A stretch of 64,000 nucleotides of DNA, taken from NCBI RefSeq assembly GCF_963664415.1, contig NZ_OY761445.1, positions 3,250,501-3,314,500 on the forward strand, written 5' to 3'. The notes under the pieces were generated by a model. It was not told the origin of the DNA and searched no databases. It saw only the letters and a program-made list of their open reading frames with translations. Both the position numbers and the translations under genes were made by a program. Positions 53,019-61,210 of the stretch are shown here, piece after piece (position 1 is the stretch's first letter; each line of letters opens with the position of its first letter). Source of the stretch: an uncultured Desulfobacter sp. GTDB lineage: Bacteria > Desulfobacterota > Desulfobacteria > Desulfobacterales > Desulfobacteraceae.

Positions 53019-53675
53019 ATGAAAAAATCTTCAAAAAACAGGCTCACCATTCATCAGCAGGCGTTATTTCCCAAAGATACTCTTTTTGATAAAATTGCAA
53101 GGGCAGTATGCCGGTCCCAGACGCTGCCGAGAAAAGAACTTTACGAAGCATGGGAGGTGGCAAAAAGGGTCAGAAGGCATTTCCGGGGCGGCCGAATCGT
53201 TGATCTGGCATGCGGCCATGGCCTGGTTTCCCATATTTTATTATTACTAGATGATACCTCTCCCAACGCCCTTGCCGTTGATACGCACATTCCGGAAAAT
53301 GCAGGAACGCTGTCCCAGAACATCATCAATACATGGCCCCGGTTAAAGGATAGAATTTTTTTCAGCCAAATGCCCCTTGAACAGGTGGAATTATCTGACC
53401 GGGATATTGTCGTATCTGTGCATGCCTGCGGGACGTTGACAGATACGGTGATCGAAAAAGCTGTGGCGGCAAGGGCAAAACTTGCGGTACTGCCATGCTG
53501 TCATGACCTTGATCTGTGCGACACCGGCGGCCTTGAAGGCTGGATGGACGGCTCCCTGGCCGTGGATGCCACACGGGCCTTTAGGCTGGCCGGCAAAAGC
53601 TATACGGTGATGACAAAAAAAATTCCTGGTGAAATCACGCCGAAAAATCGTCTTTTGATGGCATATCCCAAATGA
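53019..53675 (+). CDS. SAM-dependent methyltransferase-like protein
   Basis: About 218 residues from ATG 53019 (MKKSSKNRLTIHQQALF); the frame is open further up to a TTG at 52980 but that leader is hydrophobic and without support. The SAM-binding motif I is GRIVDLACGHGLVSHIL; other segments are VSVHACGTLTDTVIEKA and LPCCHDLDLCD with the CC pair. It resembles class I methyltransferases in the METTL/'methyltransferase domain' group, with cysteines possibly metal-binding. Target unknown. It stands between the accessory TrlF module and aconitase on the plus strand. Confidence 0.7.
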   Translation: MKKSSKNRLTIHQQALFPKDTLFDKIARAVCRSQTLPRKELYEAWEVAKRVRRHFRGGRIVDLACGHGLVSHILLLLDDTSPNALAVDTHIPENAGTLSQNIINTWPRLKDRIFFSQMPLEQVELSDRDIVVSVHACGTLTDTVIEKAVAARAKLAVLPCCHDLDLCDTGGLEGWMDGSLAVDATRAFRLAGKSYTVMTKKIPGEITPKNRLLMAYPK

Positions 53676-53952
53676 CGGTGACTTAACCAAACACCACCAC
53701 CACTTTTTCGTCACGAACCCATATTTTTTTACAAAAAACAACAACTGTCTTTAACATATTTAATATTTCTTGACAAAACGCATCTTCCTATCCTAAAAGC
53801 ATGAGTGGCGTACTTGCTGCTCAGACAATCGCACTGCCGGAGATAAAGATTTAAATCCTCGGTTTGATCGGAATAAAAGTATGCTTTAACGCTTTTAACA
53901 AATTCCGTTTGAATGGGGGCAATAATCATAACCATAAACGAAGAGAGGTAAA

Positions 53953-55869
53953 ATGAGCGCTTTAAGTTTAACACATAAGATCCTCAAAGATCACCTGGTT
54001 GAGCCTGCTGAACTGCCGGCACCCGGGGAATTGATCAAAATCAAGATCGATGAAGCTTTCACCCAGGATGCCACTGGTACCATGTGTATGCTTCAGCTGG
54101 AAGCCATGGGCGTTGATAAAGTAAAGCCCCTTGCTGTAAACTTTGTTGATCACAGTATGCTCCAATCCGGCTTCAGAAACCCGGATGACCATCAATACCT
54201 GAGAACTGTTGCCGCAAAACTTGGCATCATCTTTTCCCCCCCCGGCACAGGTATCTGCCATTTCACCAACATGGAAAACTTCGTTAAACCTGGTATGACA
54301 GGTGTTGGCGCTGACAGCCATACCGTAAATGCTGGTGGTTGTAGTGCGATCTTCATGGGTGCAGGCGGATATGACGTTGCTCTGGCAATGGCTACCGGTA
54401 TGTACACCATGCCCATGCCCAAGGTGACCAAGGTTAACCTGACCGGCCAGCTGGCCAAAAACTGCATGGCCATGGATGTTATCCTGAAGATGCTTGAAAT
54501 TGTCTCCGTAAAAGGCGGCAAGGGCATTATCTTTGAATACACCGGTCCCGGCGTTGCTACCCTGTCTCTGACAGAACGTGCCACCATCACCAACATGGGC
54601 GCTGAAATGGGTGCTACCACCTCTATCTTCCCAAGTGATGAAAACACCAAAGCCTTCCTGGAAAGCCGCGGCCGCGGTGGTGATTACACCGAAATGGGCG
54701 CTGACGAAGGCGCTGCCTATGACGCTGAAATCAACATCAACCTGTCTGAAATCGAACCGCTGATCGCCATTTATCCCTCTCCGGGTAATGTTGAAAAAGT
54801 TAAAGATCATGCCGGAACCAAAATTCATCAGGTGTGCATCGGTTCTTGTACCAACAGCTCCTTTGAAAACATCGCTACTTTCGCAGAAACCCTTAAGGGC
54901 AAACGTGTAAAAGTTGACACCATGCTTTATCCGGGTTCCAGATCCGTTGCCATGCAGCTTGCTGATGCAGGTTACATCAAAATGATGTTCGAGTCCGGCG
55001 TCAGAATCATGGAAAATGGTTGCGGCGCTTGTATCGGCCAGGGCGGTTCCCCCCCAAGTGAAGGCATCACGCTGAGAACTTTCAACCGTAACTTCCCGAA
55101 ACGTTCCGGTACGGACGATGCCCAATGTCATCTGATCAGCCCGCTTGTTGCGGCTGCCAGTGCTCTGACCGGTGTTATCACCGTTCCTGAAGCAAAAGAT
55201 ATTGCCATCAACGTAATTCCGCCGGTTATCGACACCGATTCCTTCATCATGCCGGATCAAGCCGACAAGTCCGAAGGCGTTGTTCGCGGTCCCAACATCA
55301 TGGCTCTGCCTGAGTTCACTCCGCTGCCTGAAGTTGTTAAAGGCGAAGTTCTGCTGAAACTTGGCGACAACATCAGTACTGACGACATCCAGCCTGCCGG
55401 TGTATTCCTGCCCCTGCGTTCCAATGTTAAAGAATACGCAATGCAGGCCACTTACAACCAGGTTGACAGCACCTTTGCCGAACGCGCTGTGGCTCACAGA
55501 GACGCTGGCGGAGAAGGCATCATTGTTGGTGCTGAAAACTACGGTCAGGGAAGTTCCCGTGAACATGCGGCGCTCTGCCCGAGATGGCTTGGCATCCGCG
55601 CGGTTATCGTTAAATCTTTTGCCCGTATCCATGTGGCCAACCTGGTTAACTTCGGTATCGTTCCCATGACATTTAAGAACCCGGCTGACTACGACAAGAT
55701 CACCCAGGGCGACACGGTATCCTTTGATGCCACAGACCTGGCCGGCGATCTGTTCCTTGAAGTCAACGGCGAAAAACTTGAATTAGAACGTGCTTTTGAC
55801 ACAGACGTGATCCCCACCCTGAAACTCGGTGGTGCTCTGGCTCAGTTCAAAGCAACCTTCAAAGGCTAA
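53953..55869 (+). CDS. acnA: Aconitate hydratase, short (about 640-residue) type
   Basis: The 638-residue [4Fe-4S] hydro-lyase belongs to the short aconitase type rather than the 860-900-residue AcnA/AcnB. The cluster cysteines lie in QVCIGSCTNSSFENIA (near residue 295) and NGCGACIGQGGSPPSEG (near 357). The catalytic swivel domain (about residues 470-638) holds NYGQGSSREHAAL and GIRAVIVKSFARIH. It isomerises citrate to isocitrate in the citric acid cycle, next to ATP-citrate lyase activity. AGAGGT precedes ATG 53953. The codon usage is strongly biased, which suggests high expression; one result is an apparent 554-codon antisense ORF (see rejected). Confidence 0.94.
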   Translation: MSALSLTHKILKDHLVEPAELPAPGELIKIKIDEAFTQDATGTMCMLQLEAMGVDKVKPLAVNFVDHSMLQSGFRNPDDHQYLRTVAAKLGIIFSPPGTGICHFTNMENFVKPGMTGVGADSHTVNAGGCSAIFMGAGGYDVALAMATGMYTMPMPKVTKVNLTGQLAKNCMAMDVILKMLEIVSVKGGKGIIFEYTGPGVATLSLTERATITNMGAEMGATTSIFPSDENTKAFLESRGRGGDYTEMGADEGAAYDAEININLSEIEPLIAIYPSPGNVEKVKDHAGTKIHQVCIGSCTNSSFENIATFAETLKGKRVKVDTMLYPGSRSVAMQLADAGYIKMMFESGVRIMENGCGACIGQGGSPPSEGITLRTFNRNFPKRSGTDDAQCHLISPLVAAASALTGVITVPEAKDIAINVIPPVIDTDSFIMPDQADKSEGVVRGPNIMALPEFTPLPEVVKGEVLLKLGDNISTDDIQPAGVFLPLRSNVKEYAMQATYNQVDSTFAERAVAHRDAGGEGIIVGAENYGQGSSREHAALCPRWLGIRAVIVKSFARIHVANLVNFGIVPMTFKNPADYDKITQGDTVSFDATDLAGDLFLEVNGEKLELERAFDTDVIPTLKLGGALAQFKATFKG

Positions 55870-55930
55870 TTGCTGATCATTAAAGCACATTAAGTCGGGG
55901 AGCCAGTGCTCCCCGGCATGCCATAATAAA

Positions 55931-55967
55931 AAGAGGATAACCGACTTGGTCGGTTATCCTCTTTTTT
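55931..55967. terminator. Bidirectional terminator between acnA and the TauE/SafE gene
   Basis: AAGAGGATAACCGAC (55931-55945) and GTCGGTTATCCTCTT (55949-55963) form a 15-bp stem with a three-base loop, followed by TTTTT. A smaller stem GGGGAGC/GCTCCCC at 55897-55914 precedes it. Confidence 0.9.
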
Positions 55968-55997
55968 TCGTTAGAAGGAATGGATTTAATCCTGAGA

Positions 55998-56795
55998 TCA
56001 CCAGAACACAGAGATCAGCATCCTGGTCCCCACCACGTAGAGCAGTATGGCAAAAACGCGTTTGAGTTTATCAACAGGCAGGCTATGGGCAAGTTTAACC
56101 CCAATGGGTGCCGTAAGCACCGAGGCAGCAACAATGCCTGCCAGGGCGCCGAGGTTGACAAATCCCAGGGAATAGGGCGGCAGGTTAGGGACGCCAAGCC
56201 CGTTGATCACATAACCTAAAAACCCGGCGGCAGCAATGGGAAACCCAATACCTGCGGAAGTACCGATGGCTTTGTGAATTTTGGTATTACACCAGGTTAA
56301 AAACGGCACGGACAAGGTGCCGCCACCGATACCCACAAGGCTTGAAAATACACCGATGATGCTTCCTGCGGCAAAGATGCCCGTTGTACCGGGAATGTCC
56401 CGGGTGGGTTTGGGTTTTATCCCCATAAGCATCTGGGTGGCCACATAATATAAAAAGATGCCGAAAAAACATTTCAAAAAATTGGTGGATAACATCGAGG
56501 CAATCCAGGTTCCTGTAAATGTCCCCACCAGAATGCCCGGTGTGATTCTGAAAACGACAGGCCAGACCACAGCACCACGTTTATGATGGGAACGCATGCT
56601 GGAGACCGACGTAAATAAGATACTGGCCAAAGAAGTGCCTAAAGCCATGTGAACAATGACGTCATGGGCCACATGCTGGTGCGAAAACACCGAAGTAAGC
56701 ATAGGAACAATTATAAGGCCGCCGCCAATACCTAAAAGCCCTGCCAGAACACCTGCCACACCGCCTACAGCCAAGTACAACGCAATATAAATCAT
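55998..56795 (-). CDS. TauE/SafE-family transmembrane permease
   Basis: The 265-residue inner-membrane protein has about eight hydrophobic helices and the family's GVAGVLAGLLGIGGGLIIVPML near the N-terminus with its repeat GIGGGTLSVPFLTWC in the second half. TauE/SafE proteins move sulfite, sulfonates or related anions, often in sulfur-oxidising or reducing bacteria, but the substrate cannot be read from the sequence. Monocistronic; convergent with acnA. Confidence 0.85.
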   Translation of the reverse strand: MIYIALYLAVGGVAGVLAGLLGIGGGLIIVPMLTSVFSHQHVAHDVIVHMALGTSLASILFTSVSSMRSHHKRGAVVWPVVFRITPGILVGTFTGTWIASMLSTNFLKCFFGIFLYYVATQMLMGIKPKPTRDIPGTTGIFAAGSIIGVFSSLVGIGGGTLSVPFLTWCNTKIHKAIGTSAGIGFPIAAAGFLGYVINGLGVPNLPPYSLGFVNLGALAGIVAASVLTAPIGVKLAHSLPVDKLKRVFAILLYVVGTRMLISVFW

Positions 56796-56872
56796 CTGTT
56801 CAGTCCTTTATCCGTAATCAGTTAGACAAAAAAGATCAATATATAAAATCAAGGTAAAAAAGCAATGAATAG

Positions 56873-57865
56873 TTAGGAAGGACTCTCTTTCTCAAATCCA
56901 TACCATGCCGCACCATGCAACGCAGCCTGGGGGTCAAGAATCACATGGACGGGCATGTTTGCGCACAATGAACAAAAACGCCCTTTGTCAGTGATGCGGC
57001 TAAAAAAATCTGGCCGGGCAAGCCTTTTGAGGATACGGGGCGGTATGCCACCGCCCAGATAGACACCGCCTGTGGGCAACAGTGTCACGGCCATATTGCC
57101 GATGATCGTGCCAAGGACGCGGACAAACACGTCCAGTGTAGCTTCACAGATATCGGCCTTGTGTTCAAGGGCCGTTTCCACAATTACCGGTGTTTTGTCT
57201 GCTGCCGCATCCAGCTTTTCCTTTAGCCAGGCAGGTTCCGTAAAAATTTTATTTTCCAGGAAATAGTCATAAATATTGGGAAGCTGACTGCCCGAGCACA
57301 CCCGTTCAAAACTGACGTGGCCATACCTGCGGGTTAAAAATTCCAAAAGTTTAATCTCCTGGGTATCCCGGGGAGAAAAGGCCGTATGTCCCCCTTCGGA
57401 TGCAAAAGCACGATACCGTGTATCTGCCCAGACCAGATACGCAATTCCAAGACCCGTACCCGGTGCAATAACCGCCCGATTTCCTCTGGCATCAGGTTCT
57501 CCCGGATTCAGTGTAAAAAGTGACGCTTTATTTAGATGAGGGACTGACACGGCAATGGCTTTTAAATCATTAATCAAAGATACCTTTGGGATGCCGCAGG
57601 CCTGTTCTATTTTACCAGCATCGATGTTCCAGGGCAGATTGGTGATTTTGGAATGGCCATCTTTTACCGGCCCTGCCACGCCGAAACAGGCAGCCTGAGG
57701 TTTTACACCGGTTTGATCCAAAAATTCTTGAACAATGACTTCAAAAGATTGATAATCGGCACTTTTAAAGTGGGCTTCATGCGCCGGATTTTCCGGCACG
57801 TTTGCCCTGTCGGCATAAACCGCCAGTATCGTTTTTGTGCCACCGCTATCTCCTGCAAGCATCAT
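56873..57865 (-). CDS. glk: Glucokinase
   Basis: The 330-residue ROK/Glk-type kinase begins MMLAGDSGGTKTILAVYAD (ATP phosphate loop), has GVAGPVKDGHSKITNLPW and SLINDLKAIAVSVP with the catalytic aspartate (Asn-Asp), and NRAVIAPGTGLGIAYL. It belongs to the bacterial glk family (Pfam Glucokinase) rather than ROK. It phosphorylates glucose. Monocistronic on the minus strand, 77 bases after the TauE/SafE gene, whose transcription is in the same direction. Confidence 0.88.
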   Translation of the reverse strand: MMLAGDSGGTKTILAVYADRANVPENPAHEAHFKSADYQSFEVIVQEFLDQTGVKPQAACFGVAGPVKDGHSKITNLPWNIDAGKIEQACGIPKVSLINDLKAIAVSVPHLNKASLFTLNPGEPDARGNRAVIAPGTGLGIAYLVWADTRYRAFASEGGHTAFSPRDTQEIKLLEFLTRRYGHVSFERVCSGSQLPNIYDYFLENKIFTEPAWLKEKLDAAADKTPVIVETALEHKADICEATLDVFVRVLGTIIGNMAVTLLPTGGVYLGGGIPPRILKRLARPDFFSRITDKGRFCSLCANMPVHVILDPQAALHGAAWYGFEKESPS

Positions 57866-57910
57866 GGGTTTTACACCTGTATAAGAAAAGGTTATGAATC
57901 TGTTTGGTTT

Positions 57911-58050
57911 GTGCCCGACCGAAAACCGTAAATTCTGCCGATTACTTCGTTGAGCGCAAATTTTAATCCTCGAAATACGTCATGTATTACTCCGGTTAAA
58001 ATTTGCGCCCGCCTTGTACTAAACAAAATTTCCAGGTTTTCGTTCAGACA
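57911..58050. repeat. Palindromic intergenic repeat, copy B (140 bp)
   Basis: Begins GTGCCCGACCGAAAACCG and ends CAGGTTTTCGTTCAGACA, the ends being imperfect inverse copies. The interior matches copy A (4415-4557) in the order TTTAATCCTC, ATGTATT, CGGTTAAAAT, GCGCCCGCCTTGTACT, aligned along the whole length with scattered substitutions. It lies in the 240-base gap between glk and the methyltransferase gene, which are divergently transcribed. Confidence 0.75.
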
Positions 58051-58125
58051 ATAGTTTGACAACAACAGCCTTTTAAATATAGGCTTTTTTCAACAATTTT
58101 AGGAGTGTTCACAAGGAAAAAACAT

Positions 58126-58962
58126 ATGAATGATTTTGCCAAAGCCCATTACACCTGCCCGGAACTATGGTCAAAAATTCGTCAAGGACTTGAAAAGGCA
58201 GGCAAAAATCCTGAACAGATCACGCTGCGGGATCTTGCCCCGGTTGACCAGCTTCATACAGGTGCGGCCCCTGCCACCATCGAATTGGTGGGACAAGCCG
58301 GGCTGGAAAAAGGTATGACCATTTTAGATGCAGGCTGCGGCATTGGCGGCACATCCCGGCTTCTGGCACAAAACTTCGGCCTTATTGTCCATGGCATAGA
58401 CCTGTCCAAAGATTTCATTAAAACCGCACATTTGTTAAACCAATGGTGCGGCTTTGAAGTGGACGGCACCATAAACCTCAAGCAAGGATCTCTTCTGGCG
58501 TTACCCTACCCTGACAACTTTTTTGACGCCGTACTCTGCCAGCACGTACTGCTCAACATCGAAGACAAAGCCAAAGCATTTGCCGAATTTTCAAGGGTTC
58601 TGGCCCCCAGGGGTAAGCTGATCCTGCACGAGATTGTGGATGGCCCCGGGCCTGAGCCCCTTTATCCTGTGCCATGGGCCGGTAATGCATCCGCCTCCAT
58701 GCTCTGTTCCCGTCAAAATCTTGGGGAATGCGCCCAAAAGTCAGGATTTAATCTTATTTTCAGTGAAGATAACACCTCAAATGCAGTAAGTTGGTGGGAA
58801 AAGGTCAATGCAGTTAAAAAGGCGAAAGGTACAGGCCCGTTGAATCCAGGCCTGGTCTTCGGGAAAAATGCAGAGTGCTTTGGCGCAAACATGGAACATA
58901 ATTTCAAAGAGAAAGCGGTGCTGTGCGTGGAAGAGATCTGGATAAAATCGAATCAAAATTAA
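58126..58962 (+). CDS. SAM-dependent methyltransferase, UbiE/SmtA-like
   Basis: About 278 residues from ATG 58126 (AAGGA nine bases upstream; GTG 58105 is an alternative). Motif I ILDAGCGIGGTSRLLAQNFG, motif II/III VHGIDLSKDFIKTAH, LLALPYPDNFFDAVLCQHVLLNI and VLAPRGKLILHEIVDGPG place it in the class I family near the type-11 methyltransferases. The small-molecule substrate is unknown. It lies 213 bases before the D-amino-acid operon, separated by repeat C, and may or may not be related to it. Confidence 0.8.
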   Translation: MNDFAKAHYTCPELWSKIRQGLEKAGKNPEQITLRDLAPVDQLHTGAAPATIELVGQAGLEKGMTILDAGCGIGGTSRLLAQNFGLIVHGIDLSKDFIKTAHLLNQWCGFEVDGTINLKQGSLLALPYPDNFFDAVLCQHVLLNIEDKAKAFAEFSRVLAPRGKLILHEIVDGPGPEPLYPVPWAGNASASMLCSRQNLGECAQKSGFNLIFSEDNTSNAVSWWEKVNAVKKAKGTGPLNPGLVFGKNAECFGANMEHNFKEKAVLCVEEIWIKSNQN

Positions 58963-59040
58963 AAAGAATATATTTATACGCTTTATGGTCTTGCTGAAAT
59001 TCCTCATTGACGCCAATCACCATAATCTATATTTGTTAAC

Positions 59041-59093
59041 TAGTGTCTGAACGAAAATCTGGAAATTTTGCCGATTACTTTGTTCAGGCACTA
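59041..59093. repeat. Single-arm palindrome, copy C of the A/B family (53 bp)
   Basis: TAGTGTCTGAAC at 59041-59052 and GTTCAGGCACTA at 59082-59093 are inverted. The sequence between, including GAAATTTTGCCGATTACTT, matches the left arm of copy B. It appears to be one arm closed on itself, possibly an internal-deletion derivative. Confidence 0.65.
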
Positions 59094-59175
59094 ACTATTA
59101 GCACACGCCTGACGTCTCGGACAGACAAATACCTACCCGGAAGTAAAGGCACATTCGCAACAAACGGAGCAACCC

Positions 59176-60024
59176 ATGGACACCTATTATATTGACGGCA
59201 AATTCGTATCCGAAGACGAGGCCACTTTATCTGTAAAAGACATTACCGTATTAAGGGGATTTGGCGTATTTGACTTTCTGATCACCTATAACAAACGACC
59301 CTTTCGTCTCGAAAAACATGTGGAACGCCTGGAAAATTCCGCCCGCCATATTGGACTTGAGCTGAATCATTCCAACAAAGAGATCTGTGATATTGTCATG
59401 GAGACCATAAAAAAAAACCCGCACCACAATGAGGAGAATATCCGTATCGTCTACACGGGCGGTATCAGTTCTGATGGCGTAACCCCCCAGGGAAACGGCA
59501 TCCTCATGGTCATGGCCACACCCAAACATGAACTGCCGGACTGGTGGTACACCCAAGGCACCAAAATCATCACTGTGGATATGGAAAGATTTATTCCCGA
59601 AGCCAAGAGCAGCAACTATCTATCTGCCGTATTTGCCCAGCAAAAGGCCCGCAGCCAAGGCGCCGTTGAAGCCATTTACAAAAACAAGGAAAACCGCCTG
59701 CTCGAAGGCACCACCACCAACCTGTTTGCGTTCAAAGGCACCACGTTGATCACCCCGCCCGTGGACATTCTGCCCGGTGTAACCCGGGATGCGGTTATGG
59801 AACTTTTAAAAAAAAGATATGCCATTGTCCTGGATTTTATCCCCCAGGCAGACATAGCCGACATGGATGAAGTGTTTATCACGGCCTCCAACAAAGAGAT
59901 CGTACCGGTCATCCAGGTGGACGACACGATCATAGCCGACGGTAAACCCGGAGAAAAGACACGTGCCCTGATGGCGGACTGGAAAGCATACACAACAGCA
60001 TACGGCCTTGGAGAAGCAGACTGA
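59176..60024 (+). CDS. Class IV aminotransferase (D-amino-acid/branched-chain type)
   Basis: The 282-residue PLP enzyme has the catalytic lysine in PEAKSSNYLSAVFAQ (near residue 140), a substrate arginine/tyrosine region RGFGVFDFL, RIVYTGG, and EGTTTNLFAFKG/LPGVTRDAVMELL typical of fold type IV. The pattern fits D-amino acid aminotransferase or a BCAT-like enzyme; the following alanine racemase and ligase favour D-amino acid metabolism. CGGAGC precedes ATG 59176. The stop overlaps the alr start by one base. Confidence 0.85.
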   Translation: MDTYYIDGKFVSEDEATLSVKDITVLRGFGVFDFLITYNKRPFRLEKHVERLENSARHIGLELNHSNKEICDIVMETIKKNPHHNEENIRIVYTGGISSDGVTPQGNGILMVMATPKHELPDWWYTQGTKIITVDMERFIPEAKSSNYLSAVFAQQKARSQGAVEAIYKNKENRLLEGTTTNLFAFKGTTLITPPVDILPGVTRDAVMELLKKRYAIVLDFIPQADIADMDEVFITASNKEIVPVIQVDDTIIADGKPGEKTRALMADWKAYTTAYGLGEAD

Positions 60025-61196
60025 TGAATCCTCCCAATGCACAATCGTTCCTTGAGCCCCAAAGCCGGGTGCAGGTGGATCTGTCCCGCTTTGGAAAGAA
60101 TGTACGAACCTTGAAGGGGCTGATTCCAAACGAGACCCGGTTCTGCGCCGTTGTTAAAGCCAATGCCTACGGGCATGGCGGAATCCAATGCGCAAAAACC
60201 GCCCTGGAAAACGGCAGCCATTTTCTCGCCGTGGCCCGGATCTCGGAAGCCGTTGCCATGAGAGATGCTGGCATCACCGCGCCTATTCTTCTTTTAGGAG
60301 AATCCCTGCCCGAACAGGTCTCTTTCCTTACGGCCCACGATATCCGGGCAAGCGTGGCGGATATCCATGGGGCAAAAAACTTGTCTGCCGCAGCCCAAGC
60401 CTTAAATACCACCTTAAAAATTCATATCAAGCTGGATACAGGCATGGGCCGTTTGGGATTTCTTCATCCCACCGCGATTACCCAAAAAGCTGGAGATTCG
60501 GCAGGCATATTTCAGGCCGGGGGCCTTGCTGGCCTAAAAGGTCTTGAGGTGGAAGGCGTATATACTCATTTTGCGAAGGCAGACGTCATTGACAAAACCC
60601 ATGCCAATGACCAGCTGGCCCGGTTCAATGAAATGGTAGCCATGCTTGCGGATATGGGAATCCGCCCGCAAATCCGCCACGCCGCCAATTCTGCGGCGGT
60701 TCTTGAGTTGCCAGAAGCCCATTTTGACATGGTGCGGCCGGGTGTCGCCATGTATGGAATGGCCCCCTCCGATGAGGTGGACATCACGCGGCATAAGCTT
60801 GCGCCCATCATGTCCATCACGGCAAAAATCATTTATGTCAAGATCGTGCCCGAAAACTTCACTGTCTCTTACGGCTGCACCCATGTCACAACAGCGCCAA
60901 CTGTGATTGCCACGGTGCCCATCGGGTATGCAGACGGGTACAGCCGGCTCTTGTCCAACCAGGGACAGATGCTGGTTAAAGGCAAGAAGGCGCCCATCGT
61001 GGGCCGGGTTACCATGGATTTCACCATGATTGATGTCGGGCACATTACAGGGGTCAAACCTGGAGACGATGTTACTATTCTCGGCGCACAGAGCAATGAA
61101 CGGATTACGGCGGACGACATTGCCGGTCTCACCGGGACCATCAATTACGAGGTTACCACGGGCCTGACCGGACGGATGCCTGTGTCACACGTGTAA
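60024..61196 (+). CDS. alr: Alanine racemase
   Basis: The 390-residue PLP enzyme has AVVKANAYGHGG with the PLP lysine, HIKLDTGMGRLGFL, and the catalytic tyrosine region TVSYGCTHV with VPIGYADGYSRLLSN. It interconverts L- and D-alanine. It is the second gene of a tight five-gene operon (ATGA overlap with the aminotransferase, 14 bases to the CapA-like gene). A slightly extended N-terminus (about 20 residues) precedes the first conserved strand. Confidence 0.94.
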   Translation: MNPPNAQSFLEPQSRVQVDLSRFGKNVRTLKGLIPNETRFCAVVKANAYGHGGIQCAKTALENGSHFLAVARISEAVAMRDAGITAPILLLGESLPEQVSFLTAHDIRASVADIHGAKNLSAAAQALNTTLKIHIKLDTGMGRLGFLHPTAITQKAGDSAGIFQAGGLAGLKGLEVEGVYTHFAKADVIDKTHANDQLARFNEMVAMLADMGIRPQIRHAANSAAVLELPEAHFDMVRPGVAMYGMAPSDEVDITRHKLAPIMSITAKIIYVKIVPENFTVSYGCTHVTTAPTVIATVPIGYADGYSRLLSNQGQMLVKGKKAPIVGRVTMDFTMIDVGHITGVKPGDDVTILGAQSNERITADDIAGLTGTINYEVTTGLTGRMPVSHV

Positions 61197-61210
61197 ATAC
61201 AAGGAGATCC

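Noticed and set aside
53968..55632. A 554-codon minus-strand ORF opposite aconitase
   Set aside because: It mirrors the aconitase gene, whose strong codon bias removes stops from the complementary frame. Its product is rich in His, Gly and Phe and has no motif, while aconitase motifs are perfect on the plus strand.
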